Source of the DNA: Paracentrotus lividus
Lineage: Eukaryota > Echinodermata > Echinoidea > Camarodonta > Echinidae
Reading direction: 5' to 3'
Length of the DNA: 64,000 nt
NCBI GenBank assembly: GCA_940671915.1
Contig: CALNVZ010003426.1
Span: 12,516,951 to 12,580,950, forward strand
In this document: positions 45,838-57,844 of the stretch, piece after piece
Layout of the letters: every line of letters begins with the position of its first letter
Position numbering within the stretch: the first letter of the stretch is position 1
Translations under genes and position numbers: made by a program
Notes under the pieces: model-generated
Seen by the model: the letters and a program-made list of their open reading frames with translations, nothing else
Told to the model about the DNA's origin: nothing
Database searches by the model: none

Positions 45838-45988
45838 GGGGCCCTTTTGCATTCAAAGTTGCCCTTATGCATTAAAAGTTGTGATTGAATGCAAATTGAC
45901 TTTTAACGAATCAGGATCATGTACTTGAGACTTCCGTTTATTTTCGTTTTTAGTTGCATTCAATCTCAACTTTTGTGCAAGAGGGCCC
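45838..45988. mobile_element. GGGCCC-ended MITE, about 151 bp
   Basis: GGGGCCCTTTTGCATTCAAA on the left pairs with TTGTGCAAGAGGGCCC on the right, and further in the two ATTGAATGCAA/TTGCATTCAAT blocks pair with each other. Same end type as 8021 and 52973. Confidence 0.65.
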
Positions 45989-48900
45989 TGATCTCTAAAA
46001 ATAATAAATTGCCCCTTTGTGAAGAAATCTTGTTGCATCAGTGTTCAATATAACCAGAATGGACTGTGTTATACGCACTGCTCCCTACAGAGTTACAACC
46101 TGCACTTCTGCACGACAGGTGAAAGGGTCCTTACTTCCCCTTCTCCTTTCGCCAAACCACCGACACTCGTCCCCAATCAAATTTCAACTCAACGTCAAGG
46201 TTCTCCAATCATCAAAGGTATAGAAAGATTCTAAATATAGTGTCAAAAATAGACTTGTACCGAAGGAGAATCAAAAGTGACGTCCAACGGGAGAGGAAAT
46301 TGCGCAAAGAGGGGCGACACCATGGGGGTATTGCTTGCTGGGGCAGTGAAATGAACTCATTTACACCCATCGATACCAGGTGTTGCTGTAAACAACATGA
46401 TCTTTGTGTAGTATTGAAGTATGGGTCGGTCCACAGGGCTTTTGGGAGACGTGACCCCCACATTACAAACAACCCTGCAAGGAGTTTCCAGGAGACACAA
46501 GCAAGCATGTATTTTAACAAATGAGGTTGAAGCATTTCTTCTATTTTCTTTTTTTTTTATATTTAGAGACACATAAAGATGCTTATGAAAAATATACAAA
46601 AAAATCTCTTTTCTCTCTTCCCCCCTTCTTATGTTTGTAATACCTCCATCCCACTTCAATGCCCCATGTTCTATTTTAAACATTACCTGATACTAGCCAA
46701 CGTCAACTTCAAAAATTCAAATTAAATCTATGCATAAGATCTTTTGAATAACTTCAAAATTTGAAAAACAAAGAAACCTGTTGTGAGTTGTATATACATG
46801 TAGGCCTATACACACCACACTGTTTAAAACACAATTTGTTAAATTATGTGAAAATGTAGTCCGAAGAGAATGTTATAAAACCGCTTCTATTTGCATTCAT
46901 TTTCACAGATGTTCAGCTGGCATGGATTGTGTGTAACCACAAGTCCTAGCATTTCAAGTAAATTTTTCTTGGTGCAAGCTGCATAATCCCAAAAATGAAT
47001 TGATAGAAATGCAAGGTTATCATCATGCACTTATCCAGAATTTTATATGGGTAAACTTTTAAATTAGTGGATATATATGAAGCTTTTATTTCATTTTTTT
47101 TTGTATTTAAAAAAAAATACTTATTATTATTATTATTTGTTTTGTACAAAAGTGTCCTCAACTCACCCCAGGAGTTTTAGCAATGTTTCATAAGGGATAC
47201 TTTCTTACCATTTCTAATTACTTTCTGGGGGTAAAAATGCTATATTGTAATTGAACCCTCTCACCTTTGTTTATTAGTTATTTCATAAAATAAGTAGTGG
47301 GTAAGAAAAGGCAAATTTAGATCTCCTCAATACCATTAATAATTATGCTGGTTCCATTCTAATAATTACAAAAAATATTACGGCCTATCTCTAGAGAAAT
47401 CATATTGATATAAACATTTAAGTATTTTTTCTTTCATGTACACACTTTAAACCAGTACAATTGTTGTTTTCTTTGAAAACTATATAAGCAGGAAATTACT
47501 CTTTTCAGGTAATTAAGCATAATTGACCTAGCCCAGGTATTTGAGTATTTTTGTTTTTGAATAAAAGAAAAAATAAATAAAGTCCTGTTCGGTTTCTAAT
47601 GAAGCCTACTCAAAACCATCAGATATTTGGCATGAAGGCTTCCTCTTAACAATAATGATACTAGAATAAATTGACCTTTATATTTAAGTTACAGGCAGAA
47701 TGAAGTACTTAAATTAATTACATTTAGTTTCAGTATTCAGGATATTTTGACAACTTTGATAAACAAATTTCCTTATTAAAGCTCCCAAATAGAATACTCC
47801 ACTCATCTTTTGAATTTTATTTGTAAATTCACACAGAAATTAAAGTGAAAAGTGATTGATTATATTGTGTATTAGCCTATTCATTTCACTGTTTAAAAGA
47901 AAACAAACTCTTGTTTGATCATGCAGATTTATTTGAATTCAGAATACATAATTTAAATTATATCGACACAAAATTGTATTTGTGTTTTATGTATTCATAC
48001 TGTCACACTGTCAAATATGCTGAACTTAAAAGATTACAAAAAAGGTTTGACACCTGAGATTTATCATGGGGGGGGGGGAGTTTAAAGAAAGCATGACAAT
48101 AATCATCCCTTTATTATATGACAGTTGGTATTTAACACCAGGTTTTCCTTGAATTGTTATTTTGAAAAAATGATACTGTCAGATGCAAATAACATTAAAA
48201 AAAAAAAGAAAATGACCATATTATAAACTCAGTACAAAGCGTCTATTCACCATGAATGGGTGACACATACATTTTTTTCCCATCAATGCCCACCTCCAGT
48301 GACAAAAATTCCAACTAATAAAATCCATCTTTTCCAAACAAATTTTCACCAGAAAATTAGGCCCCAGTGAGTCAGTTATGATGCCCGGCAGGGGGTGCCC
48401 ACTATATTTAGAAAATGGGCAAGTTTTTCCCCCAATAGCCATCAGGTTCGCAGCGTGACCCTGGCCTAGGTTACATGCCAAGGTCAATAAAGGGACTGGA
48501 TTCAAAGGCTACCTTGCCCATTTGATTGGGATACTGCAAGTTGTGAGGCAGTACTTTGTTTTTGTTCAACAAAATGTACACACCTATTTCTCACTCTTTT
48601 TCTATCCTCCTCATTGTTGTTGTTTTTGTTTTTGTTTTTTTACTACTTTCTCATGCAGTTCTTCTTTCCTTTTTTCATCATTATTATTTGAATTACTAAT
48701 TGTCTACATGTTCACATATCTTCCAATCTCTCAGGGACTTTTGGCACCATACAAATCATTTTCATATTCCATTCCCTCTCTCCCTCTCTCCTTCATGATT
48801 TATGAAATATTTTTTCAATAATTATGTTTCTCCCATTTTGATTCATCCTAACTCTGATAGATCTATTTTACATTTTTGTTTAGTACCCTCCACTTTCTAC

Positions 48901-49668
48901 ATTTCTCTCTTTCTTTTCAATCTCTTTCTTTTTGACATGCACTCATTATTTCTCTCTTAACAAATTATTTATTTATTAATTTTTTTTATTTTTTATTTGT
49001 AATTTAACAGTGTTTTAGGGGTGGAAGTGTGGGTTTTAATTTAGTAGGTGATCAAAATTGAGGAACTAACATTGTTTTGGCCTCTAAATGAAGCAAATAA
49101 TGCATTTTTATGAAGTGAACATTCTACAAGTTTCAAGAAATAATTTTGTGGTATAAAAACATCTTGAGAAAGTTTAGGGGTTTCCATCTTCAGAAAGTTT
49201 AGGGGGTTTCAGCCTCCCCCCTCCCCCCCCCCCCCATCGCCTCATTTTGCCAGTGTCTCTTGTATCTCAACTTTTTTCAAAGTTGATGTGGTTATACAAG
49301 TAACCACAGATTGTATTAGTTAAGAAACTACCACAGACGACTTCTTGTTATGAAATCACACCCTATAAATAGCTTACACAACTTACAACCAGACAAATTT
49401 CCTACTTTCAGAATTGAAAGTGGTCAACCACTTTCAAGAGATAATAATAACTTCTTTCTTCTCACTTTCTGGCAAACTTTAATCCTCACACTCTGTAAAA
49501 TCAACATGCACATATGATCTTAATTGGGAAACGAGTTGATTTGACATAATTTATTTTCATATCCCCACATAGAGTAAAGAGTAGTTTACGAAATTGGGCA
49601 AGGCATGAATTTGATTTTATAATAATCATTTTTGTCATTACCAGAGTCCATTATTGCTTTTTAATAGT
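45989..49668. other. No recognised feature apart from simple repeats
   Basis: AT-rich sequence with G runs at 48068-48079 and a C run at 49224-49234, pyrimidine-rich stretches near 48600-48960, and frames of about 95 codons at 46240 and 48221 that show no domain. No exon supported. Confidence 0.45.
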
Positions 49669-49672
49669 TTAA

Positions 49673-50134
49673 AGCTGGTGTACAGTTTCGGGAGAAAGAA
49701 AATTTAATTTAGATTCACATTGAGATAAATTATGAAAGATTGAATCCCAGAACTATAATAAAGCAAATTATAGAACTTGAAATCTCGTTTTAGTGTCTTT
49801 ATTTCATAATATAAGGATTAAAAGAGATAAGTCGGGGACCCGTCTCAGGTTAGCGCTCACGTGGAAATCCTATGGGGATTCTCTTGTGTGGGTGTTACAC
49901 ACAGATCGTTCGCACAATTCACGCCGTAACCTCCGGCGTGCGAACCTGTCAGCAGAGGTATAAACGGCAGTTAATTACGCTTTATTCAAACAATTTCAAT
50001 GAAATTCATCGGATATAATGAAAGGAATGTCACAAGATCTCTCACACATATCTTTTAGTGCAATGTGAGCAACATGTAACTACATTTGATCGGTTTTGAG
50101 CCAATTCCTTTTTTGTTACCAAAACTATACACCT
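49673..50134 (+). mobile_element. TTAA-targeting MITE, CTGGTGTATAG ends, copy 3
   Basis: TTAA at 49669-49672 is followed by AGCTGGTGTACAGTTTCGGG; the right end is CCAAAACTATACACCT with no intact TTAA after it. The interior is close to copy 1 in the opposite orientation (CGGGGACCCGTCTCAGG, CCGTAACCTCCGGCGTG). Confidence 0.8.
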
Positions 50135-51189
50135 CAAAATACAAGCCATTATCCTTGGATTTGTGTACTACCAGAAGACAGAGGCCTACAGGCTTGCAAT
50201 GGCATTGATAGAGCCCTCTACCTTGCATAATGTACTTTACAGTTTGACAGGTGTACATATCCTTTCAGAGCAAAAAGGATATTAAACCTATCTGAAACAG
50301 TATTTGAGTAACGCCTTTCTGGCTCCCAACACATATTGTTCAATTTAGGAAGAGGAATCTCTAACTTCCGACTGCGACCTTTACTAACCTTTAACTAACA
50401 AACTTCAGTCATCTATAATCCTGCCTACCTAGTGTATAACAGTGCAATGACCCCTTGGCAGGTTTTTCATGATACAGTTTTGAGACCTGTATGTCATGGA
50501 GGAAAGAAGGGTACATGTTTGTATGATGTGGAACGCTTGTAATCCAATATTGAAGAATCAGGGTATGTTATGTCAAGTCCGAGTGTGCCCTCAAAGATTC
50601 ATTGAATGTGCATGAAACAGAGTATGTGAAATGCACTCTACCTTATCTTCCTAATCATGCCAGCTGTTCTGATTTTTTTAATAAATCCCCAAAATAACAA
50701 TAATTATTATTAATAATAATGCAAAAACAGTATTCTGAAAGCAGTCTATCAATACTTTTAAGGAATTCTTCAACCCCCTTTTACAAGGGCTTTTACAAAG
50801 GCTTTGGAATATAATATCATTCTGCTTTTTTATAATGTGTTTTATAATTTGAGTATTTCATTCCGAGGTAAACATTTGTTTGTTTGTTTTTATACATATA
50901 AAAACTCAATTATCTTCTTCTAATTGGGTTGCGCATCCTGTTATTGTGCAACTGAAATTATCAAGTTACAATTTGTTTTAATGTACTTTACTGTATCTCT
51001 TTTCTTATCATATTTGATTGTGAACCCAACAAGTCAACTGAAACAGCATTAGGAGTGAATTAGTTTTTGTGAATTCAATGATAAAATTCAATAAAATCAT
51101 CTAGGCTTAATTTCTCCCATCCTTTTTCAATCCTGCATAATTATGTCAATTTAAATTGTTCATGTTTGACTGATAAAGAGAGGTTCTAC
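50135..51189. other. No recognised feature
   Basis: AT-rich. Nothing bounded. Confidence 0.45.
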
Positions 51190-51335
51190 TTCTACGACAA
51201 CTACCCCTGAACGATCAACCCGGACAAGTACCCCCCCCCCCACCAAATATCTTCCATATAACCCTACACCTAACCCTAACCCTGTTTCAGTGGTAGTTGT
51301 CCTGGGCGTACACGTCTGGGGCAGTTGTCCTGCTA
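51190..51335 (-). repeat. GGG-TTGTCC repeat family, copy 2, with CCCTAA core
   Basis: Left block ACGACAACTACCCCTGAACG, then a C13 run, CCTAACCCTAACCCTG and an inverted counterpart GTAGTTGTCCTGGG / GGGGCAGTTGTCCTG. Related to 6947-7015. The overlapping 107-codon minus-strand frame is repeat-derived. Confidence 0.5.
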
Positions 51336-51397
51336 TGATAAAGGGATGCATGGGGCTCTTACAATAGATGGCCCAACTCCAACAATCTTCAATATGT

Positions 51398-51774
51398 GCT
51401 AATCTTGCTCTTGTACGATTCGATTTGCAGTAACTCGAAAAGGATTTAATAGAAGAACAATATGCACAGAGCGGTTCACCCATCCCTTTTTAATCATTAT
51501 GCCAAGGTCCAGTGTTCCTTCATGGGGGATAAATGAGTATGTAGGATCTTGATATAATCCAATATATCCTAGGAATATGATGTACTGCTAATCTCGCTCT
51601 TTTACGATTCGATCTGCAGTAACTCGAAAAGGATTTGATAGAAGAACAATATGCACAGAGCGGTTCACCCATCCCTTTTTAATCATCATGCCAAGGTCCA
51701 GTGTTCCTTCATGGGGGATAAATGAGTATGTAGGATCTTGATATAATCCAATATATCCTAGGAATATGATGGAT
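51398..51774 (+). repeat. Recent 189-bp tandem duplication
   Basis: Units start at 51398 (GCTAATCTTGCTC) and 51587 (GCTAATCTCGCTC), differ at about five positions over ~186 bp, and run to AGGAATATGATG at about 51772. Each contains GAGCGGTTCACCCATCCC. No coding is evident. Confidence 0.9.
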
Positions 51775-52970
51775 AAATCAGCTGGGTGGATTTAAAGGTC
51801 AGGGTAGATAGAGTAAGTACAGATTCATTATATGAACCCTGCACTTGAGAGTGGGTTTTAACCCACTCACTCTTATGTGGAGATTATTCTGCTCAAGAGA
51901 TTAAATTCTAGTTATTTATATTTGTAAAAAATACATAAGATGCACTTATCAAACAGGCTGGTATGTGATCTCTAATATGTTTTTTTTATATATATATATA
52001 CCAAATCCAACCCTTTTCATGGTGAATGTATTGGTTGCTATAAAATTATTATTATTATTATTAATCAAGAATTAGAGCTTTACGATTGATTAACATACAT
52101 TTTCATTAATGTTTTCATTTTTCATGTACTACACATATATACTTGTAAGACTATAATTGGATTTATATTATATTGGAAAACAAGAATGTATGGATGGGCA
52201 TCGTACAGCTCACGTTGGTAGGTATGAAGAAAGAAATTGTAGTAAATATTAATACTTATAATAATAGTACATTTATAGTTATAAGTTTCTATTTGAAGCT
52301 TTCTACTACGGAGCTTTCCTGACTCCCAGAGACAAGCTAGGAATCATATGAAGTAGGCATAATTCATAATAATAACAACATATAAGATTGTTTTCTTCTA
52401 CGTTAGGAACTAAACAGTTAGGGTTGTTTAGAACTCAAGGTTGTGATGTTGGTTTGTCTCTGAGGTCTTTGGCACAAAGATGCCTCCAAAAATTTTCCCG
52501 TGAATCAGAAAAACCAGACAACTGTATCATAGAGTTCCTGTAACAAACAGGCATCTTTTGCAGAGATCTAGGAAAATAACATAACTGTTTATATTTGTAC
52601 ATACACATGTAGCCATGATGATGAAATAATTATGACAAATAATCTACAACACAAAAACAAGAAAGGGACAAATGAATAATAAATGAACAGTAGCCTTCAT
52701 TCATGTGCTTCAAAACAAGAACAGTCCTATATTGGGCCTACATGTATTTCAAAGCTGTTATAAATTGTGAATTTTGCCTACACAATTTATCCTGCATAAT
52801 GTATCCAAACAAACCACAGAAATAATAATATTATACCAATGAGCAAGGCTGTTGTGACACATAAATCTACATGAAGGCTAAACAAGTTGCATTGAATAGG
52901 ACATGCTCATAAGTTACTAAGTTCTTTATGTACCTGCTGTCTCTTTTAAAATGCATTACCAGGTATTGAC
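51775..52970. other. No recognised feature
   Basis: AT-rich with short (TTA)n runs near 52046. Nothing bounded. Confidence 0.45.
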
Positions 52971-52972
52971 CT

Positions 52973-53089
52973 GGGCCCATATTCATAAAACCTAAGTACT
53001 AAAGCTAGTTTTCAATTAATCACATGGGGAACAGTACACACTTAGGTGATAACTAGGCCTATATGATTAAGGTTTTATGAATAGGGCCC
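52973..53089. mobile_element. GGGCCC-ended MITE, 117 bp
   Basis: GGGCCCATATTCATAAAACC pairs with GGTTTTATGAATAGGGCCC; the inner ACCTAAGT-type words are also inverted. Non-coding. Confidence 0.7.
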
Positions 53090-53999
53090 TGGGAAATAGT
53101 ACAGGGTTGGACAAATTAACAAGGGTTCTGAAAAACTTGTTTTAACTTTGAAAGCAGGTGCAATGGCAATGCCAAGTTGTAATTTTATTGTCTAGCCTTT
53201 TGTTTCGGACATCTCAGGCCTGGGAAACTAGGACACTTTTATTTTTGTCAATTTCAATTTCAACCTGGTAATCTGAAAACCATCAGCACTTTTTTGACAA
53301 GGAAATAAAAGAAATGGAAAAAAAAAAATCCAGGTATATGGGTCTTACTTTTTCTTTATTTCTAACTTTATTAGTATAAACCCAAAACAACACAGGAAGA
53401 GAAGGGTGTTGTTTTTTAACTCACAGTTCTAAATAAAGATGTATTTAACTTTCACTCAAGACTTAGTGAATATTTAGTTGTTAAAAATAACACAATCGTC
53501 TGGAAATACCTAACAAACTGAATATTAATTTTTTTCCAAAATGTCAGCTGAGACATAACAACAATTCAACAAATAAAATAACAGAGTTGAGCTAACATCC
53601 CATTATTCTACAACCCTATTAGAATAGATGTGTCCGGCTCAGTCAGTTTGTCAATATATTTTTAATGTTTTGCAAAATTTAGTTGTAAAAATAAATGTAT
53701 TTGTTAAATAGATTTAACAGTGATTAGAAATGTATGATTTTTAAATCTTCTCATATAGCTCCATAATGAATTTACTCATGCAAAAAATAACATTGCAATG
53801 TAAAATGATATATGTTGAAGATTTCTACCTATTTCGGTAAATAAAATGCATTTCTAAAAATGTATAATTTTACAGTAAGTTCGGCTCTATGTAGCAAGGC
53901 TAACATTTGCCTAGATCCAGATGGGGAAATAATGAATGCTGGGCACAGTACTTCCTACTTCATCCCAATAATGTAAAACATTGCCCAGCTGATTCAAAT
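53090..53999. other. No recognised feature
   Basis: AT-rich. Nothing bounded. Confidence 0.45.
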
Positions 54000-54253
54000 G
54001 TCATGTATGGTGTCCTACATTTCCAAACAATCAAAGGAAATAGAGCAGTGGTAGTTAGTGCAGTGGCTTTGCAATCAGGAGGCCCTAGGTTCAAAACCCA
54101 TTGTGGGCCTTTCGGGAGTACAGAGCCATTATCAACTTCTCTGAATAGTGTCCCTGTATCTGTTTTATGACATAAACTTCATTTTATACAAAAAATAAAA
54201 TATTACAGTCTAACCATTTTGGAGAAAAACAAATTCTAGTTTCAGAGTAAAGT
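54000..54253 (+). mobile_element. tRNA-like SINE, unit 1
   Basis: GTCATGTATGGTGTCCTACA leads into a Pol III-like segment: A-box-like GTAGTTAGTGCAGTGG and B box GGTTCAAAACCC (54088-54099). The following unit repeats the leader. It is not a tRNA gene, because the arms do not pair. Family unknown. Confidence 0.5.
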
Positions 54254-54350
54254 GTCATGTATGGTGTCTTACATTTCAAACTATACCAAGTAGCTCAGTG
54301 GCCCCCCACACCAGCTCTCATGCAGGAGGTTCAAGGTTCAAAAATATGTA
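54254..54350 (+). mobile_element. tRNA-like SINE, unit 2 (partial)
   Basis: GTCATGTATGGTGTCTTACA again precedes TAGCTCAGTGG (A-box-like) and GGTTCAAGGTTCAAA (B-box-like). The body diverges afterwards. Its 254-bp offset from unit 1 suggests a tandem duplication or two insertions. Confidence 0.5.
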
Positions 54351-54439
54351 AATGTACAATGCTCTTTCTATCAGGGCTATACATGACACAAATACTTTTT
54401 AAAATGCAAGTAGTACTATTACTTATCATATTCTTATGG

Positions 54440-54665
54440 CTTTGGAATTCGTCACAGAGATGTCGTGGAGACGTCTCCACGACAGAAAAAAAGGAATGTC
54501 CAATACCATTTTCCCTCACACAGACGTCTCCGATACCTTTTTTTCACTCGAGGAGACATCTCAAATACTTTTTTCCATTTCAGAGACATCTCAAATACTT
54601 TTTTCCGTCGCAGAGACTTCTCCTCTCAAAACCCTTTCAAAGTAGTCCCAAATTCGTCTCCCCAA
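54440..54665 (+). repeat. Minisatellite with GAGACATCTC core and a 22-bp palindrome
   Basis: Repeated words CAGAGACATCTCAAATAC and TTTTTTCC recur at intervals of about 30-40 bp. At 54462-54483 a perfect 22-bp palindrome (core GGAGACGTCTCC) starts the array. A 137-codon frame through it yields repeated KYFFP-type peptides and is regarded as repeat-derived. Confidence 0.65.
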
Positions 54666-55071
54666 AGTGAGATACCACCATAAGTGGTTGAAGGCACAAT
54701 GTCTTGAACGAAAGGTTTTGGGACCCAGAGATATAGGGGCCCATCTTCCCTACTAAGTTTACTCCTCATGTTGATCCATGTTTCTAAATAGGTAATTAAT
54801 TTTCATCATCAAGTCACTCTAACAAGATCTAAAGCCATATTTTCATTTGTTGCTTACATCAAATCTCTATTAACTGTAAAAGAAGCCATACTTTTTGTCC
54901 AGAGTGCCATGTTCCAATGAAGACAGACATTCATCCTTGAGTACTATTCTTTGTATTACTTTGTAAAAGCGACTTGAGCATTTTATTCAAATGGAAAATG
55001 GCGCTATAAAAATCCCATGTATTATTATTATTATTATTAATCACTTGAGGGTTGATATTTGTGAAGCAACT
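54666..55071. other. No recognised feature
   Basis: Includes AAAATCCCATGTATTATTATT near 55010, a sequence with a (TTA)n tail that may be a retroposon end. Nothing else. Confidence 0.35.
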
Positions 55072-55075
55072 TTAA

Positions 55076-55688
55076 AGGACTCCTCCGGGCTGGAGTTTTG
55101 CATTATTAGAAAAATGAAGTAAAATCTAAAAAGCACAACACTGAACATTTCATCAAAATCGGATCAGAAATAGCAAAGTTATGAATTTTCTTAGGTTTTG
55201 AATTTTTGTAGGAAACAGTTTTTGCCATCTTCAAATTGGCAAACTGATGATGGCTCAGTCCCCCTACTTTCTTTGTATTTTATTGTATGAAATACCAATT
55301 ATCAAGATTTTCTCCCCCAAGGACATTAAAACAGGGATTAATCCTTGTGGAATGTTCAAGGTCACAAGTGCTTTTACCTATTTCAGTAGGAGGGATAGAT
55401 TTTCTGTATACGCAATATATGAAAAAATGAGAAAAATAGGATTTCATATAATAAAATACACAAGGAGTAGGGGGACTGTGACATCATCATTTTGCTCATT
55501 TGAATATTCAAATATTCAAATGAGACAATGAGACAATGCCAAGAACTGTTTTACGAGAAAAATTCAATACCTAGAAAAATGCATAACTTTGTCATTTGTC
55601 ATCCGATTTTGATGAAATTTTCTGTGTTGTGCTTGTTAAATTTTACTTTACTTTACAAAACTTTTTCATTTCAGCCCGGACTCCACCT
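55076..55688. mobile_element. 613-bp TTAA-targeting MITE, AGGACTCC ends
   Basis: TTAA at 55072-55075 and 55689-55692. Ends AGGACTCCTCCGGGCTGGAG and the complement of AGGTGGAGTCCGGGCTGAAA. The arms also share TCATCAAAATCGGAT against ATCCGATTTTGATGA, and GTTATGAATTTTC against an ATGCATAACTTTG-type block. The 94-codon frame inside is not called. Confidence 0.75.
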
Positions 55689-55692
55689 TTAA

Positions 55693-56600
55693 GGATAAAC
55701 TACTTAGTAATAGTGAAAGTTTTACTTTCTTTGTTTGAAATTGGGAATTGAAAAGTCATTCTATACAATCCATGGTAAAAATGGTTTGTTTTATTTGTTT
55801 ATTTCATTTTTTTTTTTTTTTTTATTCTGTTCTGTTTTTTGTTTAGTTTAGTTTTATTGTTTTTGTTTTTTTGCAAACTGGATAACAATATTCATATTTA
55901 TTGACCAAAGTGGGCTTGTTTTACATTCTTAAATTTATTTACACTCAAGTTATTGCCCAATATGCTCAATGTCTTATATACCGTCATTTGATATTTCTAA
56001 GAAATTCTAATCACCTCCGAAATACAAACAAACCCAAACACTTACAGGGTTTCTTTTAAATTTTCATTGTAACTTTTTCTTTATTATTATTAATTAGTAT
56101 TATCAAACCATTTTTGTTTTCTTTTAATTTTCTCTACTCCATGTCATTTACTTAGTTCTCAAAGAATGTTAAAATATTCACATCCCCTTCACCCCCCCCC
56201 CCTCTCTCTATCTCTCTCTCCTCTTTGATTATATACATTGTTATTACCATCTGTTCCAATATAAAACAGGACTGATGTGAATCTTCTTTCCTTGATCATG
56301 TTTTCTGCTTTCCTCTCTCTCTGACATTATGTTCATCCTAGCTGAATTATTTTCTTTAGAATCTGTTCTCCCCCTTCCTCTAAAAAAGCATTCCAATTTG
56401 TTCCTTCTCTGAGCCCTCCTCCTTCTTTCCTTCCTTCCAATCTGCCCCATCCTCTTTGACTCTATTAATCTCTTCAACACTTTTTAGCTCAACACAATAC
56501 TTGGAGATATATGCCACTGAATGCATAAATGCAGGGTACTATTTTCTTACAGTTGCAGAAAGACTACCTGCTCTCTATTATATATATATAGCCTATTGTT
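55693..56600. other. Low-complexity, pyrimidine-rich non-coding sequence
   Basis: T-rich near 55805-55870, C10 and CT repeats near 56193-56220, CCTT-rich around 56420. No exon supported. Confidence 0.5.
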
Positions 56601-56620
56601 CAAATAGAGCCAACATTGTT

Positions 56621-56627
56621 GATGATA

Positions 56628-56659
<32 letters not shown>

Positions 56660-56783
56660 CCAAAGCATAAATATGTTTCATATTTATGTTGAAAACATTC
56701 AAAGGTGCAGGCTCATCCAATTAATCTATTATCATCATCATCATTACCACGATCGTTATCATCGTCATCATCATCATCATCCT
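56621..56783. repeat. Facing (GAT)n and (ATC)n microsatellites
   Basis: GAT repeats at 56621-56660 and ATC repeats at 56731-56783 are inverted relative to each other across about 70 bases, so the region can form a hairpin. The poly-Asp and poly-Met frames here are artefacts. Confidence 0.85.
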
Positions 56784-57125
56784 CACCTTCAATTATGCAT
56801 AGACCTAAATCTATAGATGTAATATTATTGATCCTGAAATGTGTCATTTCGAAATGAAAGTATCCAGATTTTGAGACAATATAACAAGATTCATTAAAAC
56901 CACTGAGCCACAAAATCCACAAATACACAAATTAATGTGTAAATCGGCCAACGCGATCATCGTTGGACCCACTATTTTGACTCATCACCGTCTATTTAAC
57001 CCGACACTGAAGGCGGTGACTTCCCCCAGAAACCGCTAAGCGATGTCTACTTTATACACGAATGACCAAGAGCAGCTATTCATAAATAAAACCATTTCTT
57101 GTCTGATATAGGCTTAAGATAATGT

Positions 57126-57131
57126 ACTTAC
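57126..57131 (-). other. Splice donor of the LRR exon
   Basis: On the minus strand the exon's final TT is followed by GTAAGTACATT, a full match to the donor consensus. Reading on would give an immediate TAA made of intron bases, which supports the splice rather than a 78-residue protein. No partner acceptor was identified to the left. Confidence 0.75.
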
Positions 57132-57364
57132 AATCTTGTCATGTTTTCGTTGATAGTCTCTGGAACAGACGATAGGTTCCGATGGGTACAATTTCCATAA
57201 AATTGTTTCATCAGCTGATCAGTCTTGATTTCTTTCCAGCAGCAACAAACGTCAGGGCAGATTTTCAGGTCGCAATTCCTCGGGCTCGAGCGGACTCCCA
57301 AGCTCGTCAAACCGACGGCGAAGACCAGCAACAAAGGATACAGTTTCTTGTTCTCGTGTCCCAT
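57132..57364 (-). CDS. First coding exon of a secreted or membrane leucine-rich-repeat protein
   Basis: The exon encodes 77 codons plus two bases. Residues 8-24 are hydrophobic (LYPLLLVFAVGLTSLG), a signal peptide. Then comes a cysteine cap: C31, C36, C40-C42 and C59, followed by NLSSVPETINENMTRL. This is the LRRNT pattern (CPxxCxC, C, LxxVP, T-x-L) that caps extracellular LRR arrays. NCT, NLS and NMT are glycosylation sequons. An in-frame stop at 57401-57403 lies 36 bases upstream with no ATG between, and the ATG has A at -3 and G at +4. The exon ends in the first leucine codon at GTAAGT, phase 2, a common position for introns in LRR genes. The four-residue spacing C31-C36, the CCC and the 16-residue gap before C59 are unusual. 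Adhesion, guidance or receptor families are all possible; I cannot name the orthologue. Confidence 0.75.
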
Positions 57365-57660
57365 CTTTGTACGAAAAGAAAGTGAACTCCTATTCGAGAA
57401 TTAAGTCAGTTGTCTAATGAGATGATGACGATTGTTCGCCAGAAATTGGTACTATTGTTTCGAGTCGCGACAGCAGTATCCGTGCACTTGATTTTCTGTG
57501 CGATTTTCCTATAAGTTTGCACTGATGGTTTAGTAAACGTATACACGGGATTCTTGTGCGTGAGAGTCACAGCTGATTTGCACGTGTTTCTTTTCCATTA
57601 CGTTTGGCCTCCTCCACTAGTTATAGGGGTTGTTTCTTTTTTTCAAATATAACAGACCGT
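57365..57660 (-). promoter_or_regulatory. Presumed 5' UTR and promoter-side sequence of the LRR gene
   Basis: It lies upstream of the LRR ATG on the minus strand and is visibly richer in CG dinucleotides (TCGAGTCGCGACAG, GTTCGCC) than the surrounding DNA. No clear TATA box or initiator was recognised. The assignment follows from position. Confidence 0.35.
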
Positions 57661-57844
57661 AAATTTTGGTCACACAAAGGAAAAATACAAATTTGTACCA
57701 ATCAAAATCTGCTTTATAACATCGATAATTCAATTAAAAATCAAGATTTGCAGTTCGTATTCTAGTAATTAAAAATTATTATTTATAGTAACCCCATAGT
57801 GAAATGTTCGACTGGTCAGAAACTTTTCGTTTGCTTAATTGGTT

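Noticed and set aside
45410..45928. 172-codon plus-strand frame, the longest non-simple frame outside the low-complexity tracts
   Set aside because: It crosses a TTCC microsatellite and ends inside the GGGCCC MITE, has no recognised domain, and looks like chance in AT-rich DNA.
54257..54670. 137-codon frame with repeated KYFFP peptides
   Set aside because: The peptide repeat mirrors the DNA minisatellite, and the frame also overlaps a SINE.
57182..57385. 67-codon plus-strand frame opposite the LRR exon
   Set aside because: It is the antisense shadow of an exon with signal peptide, cysteine cap, Kozak context and splice donor.
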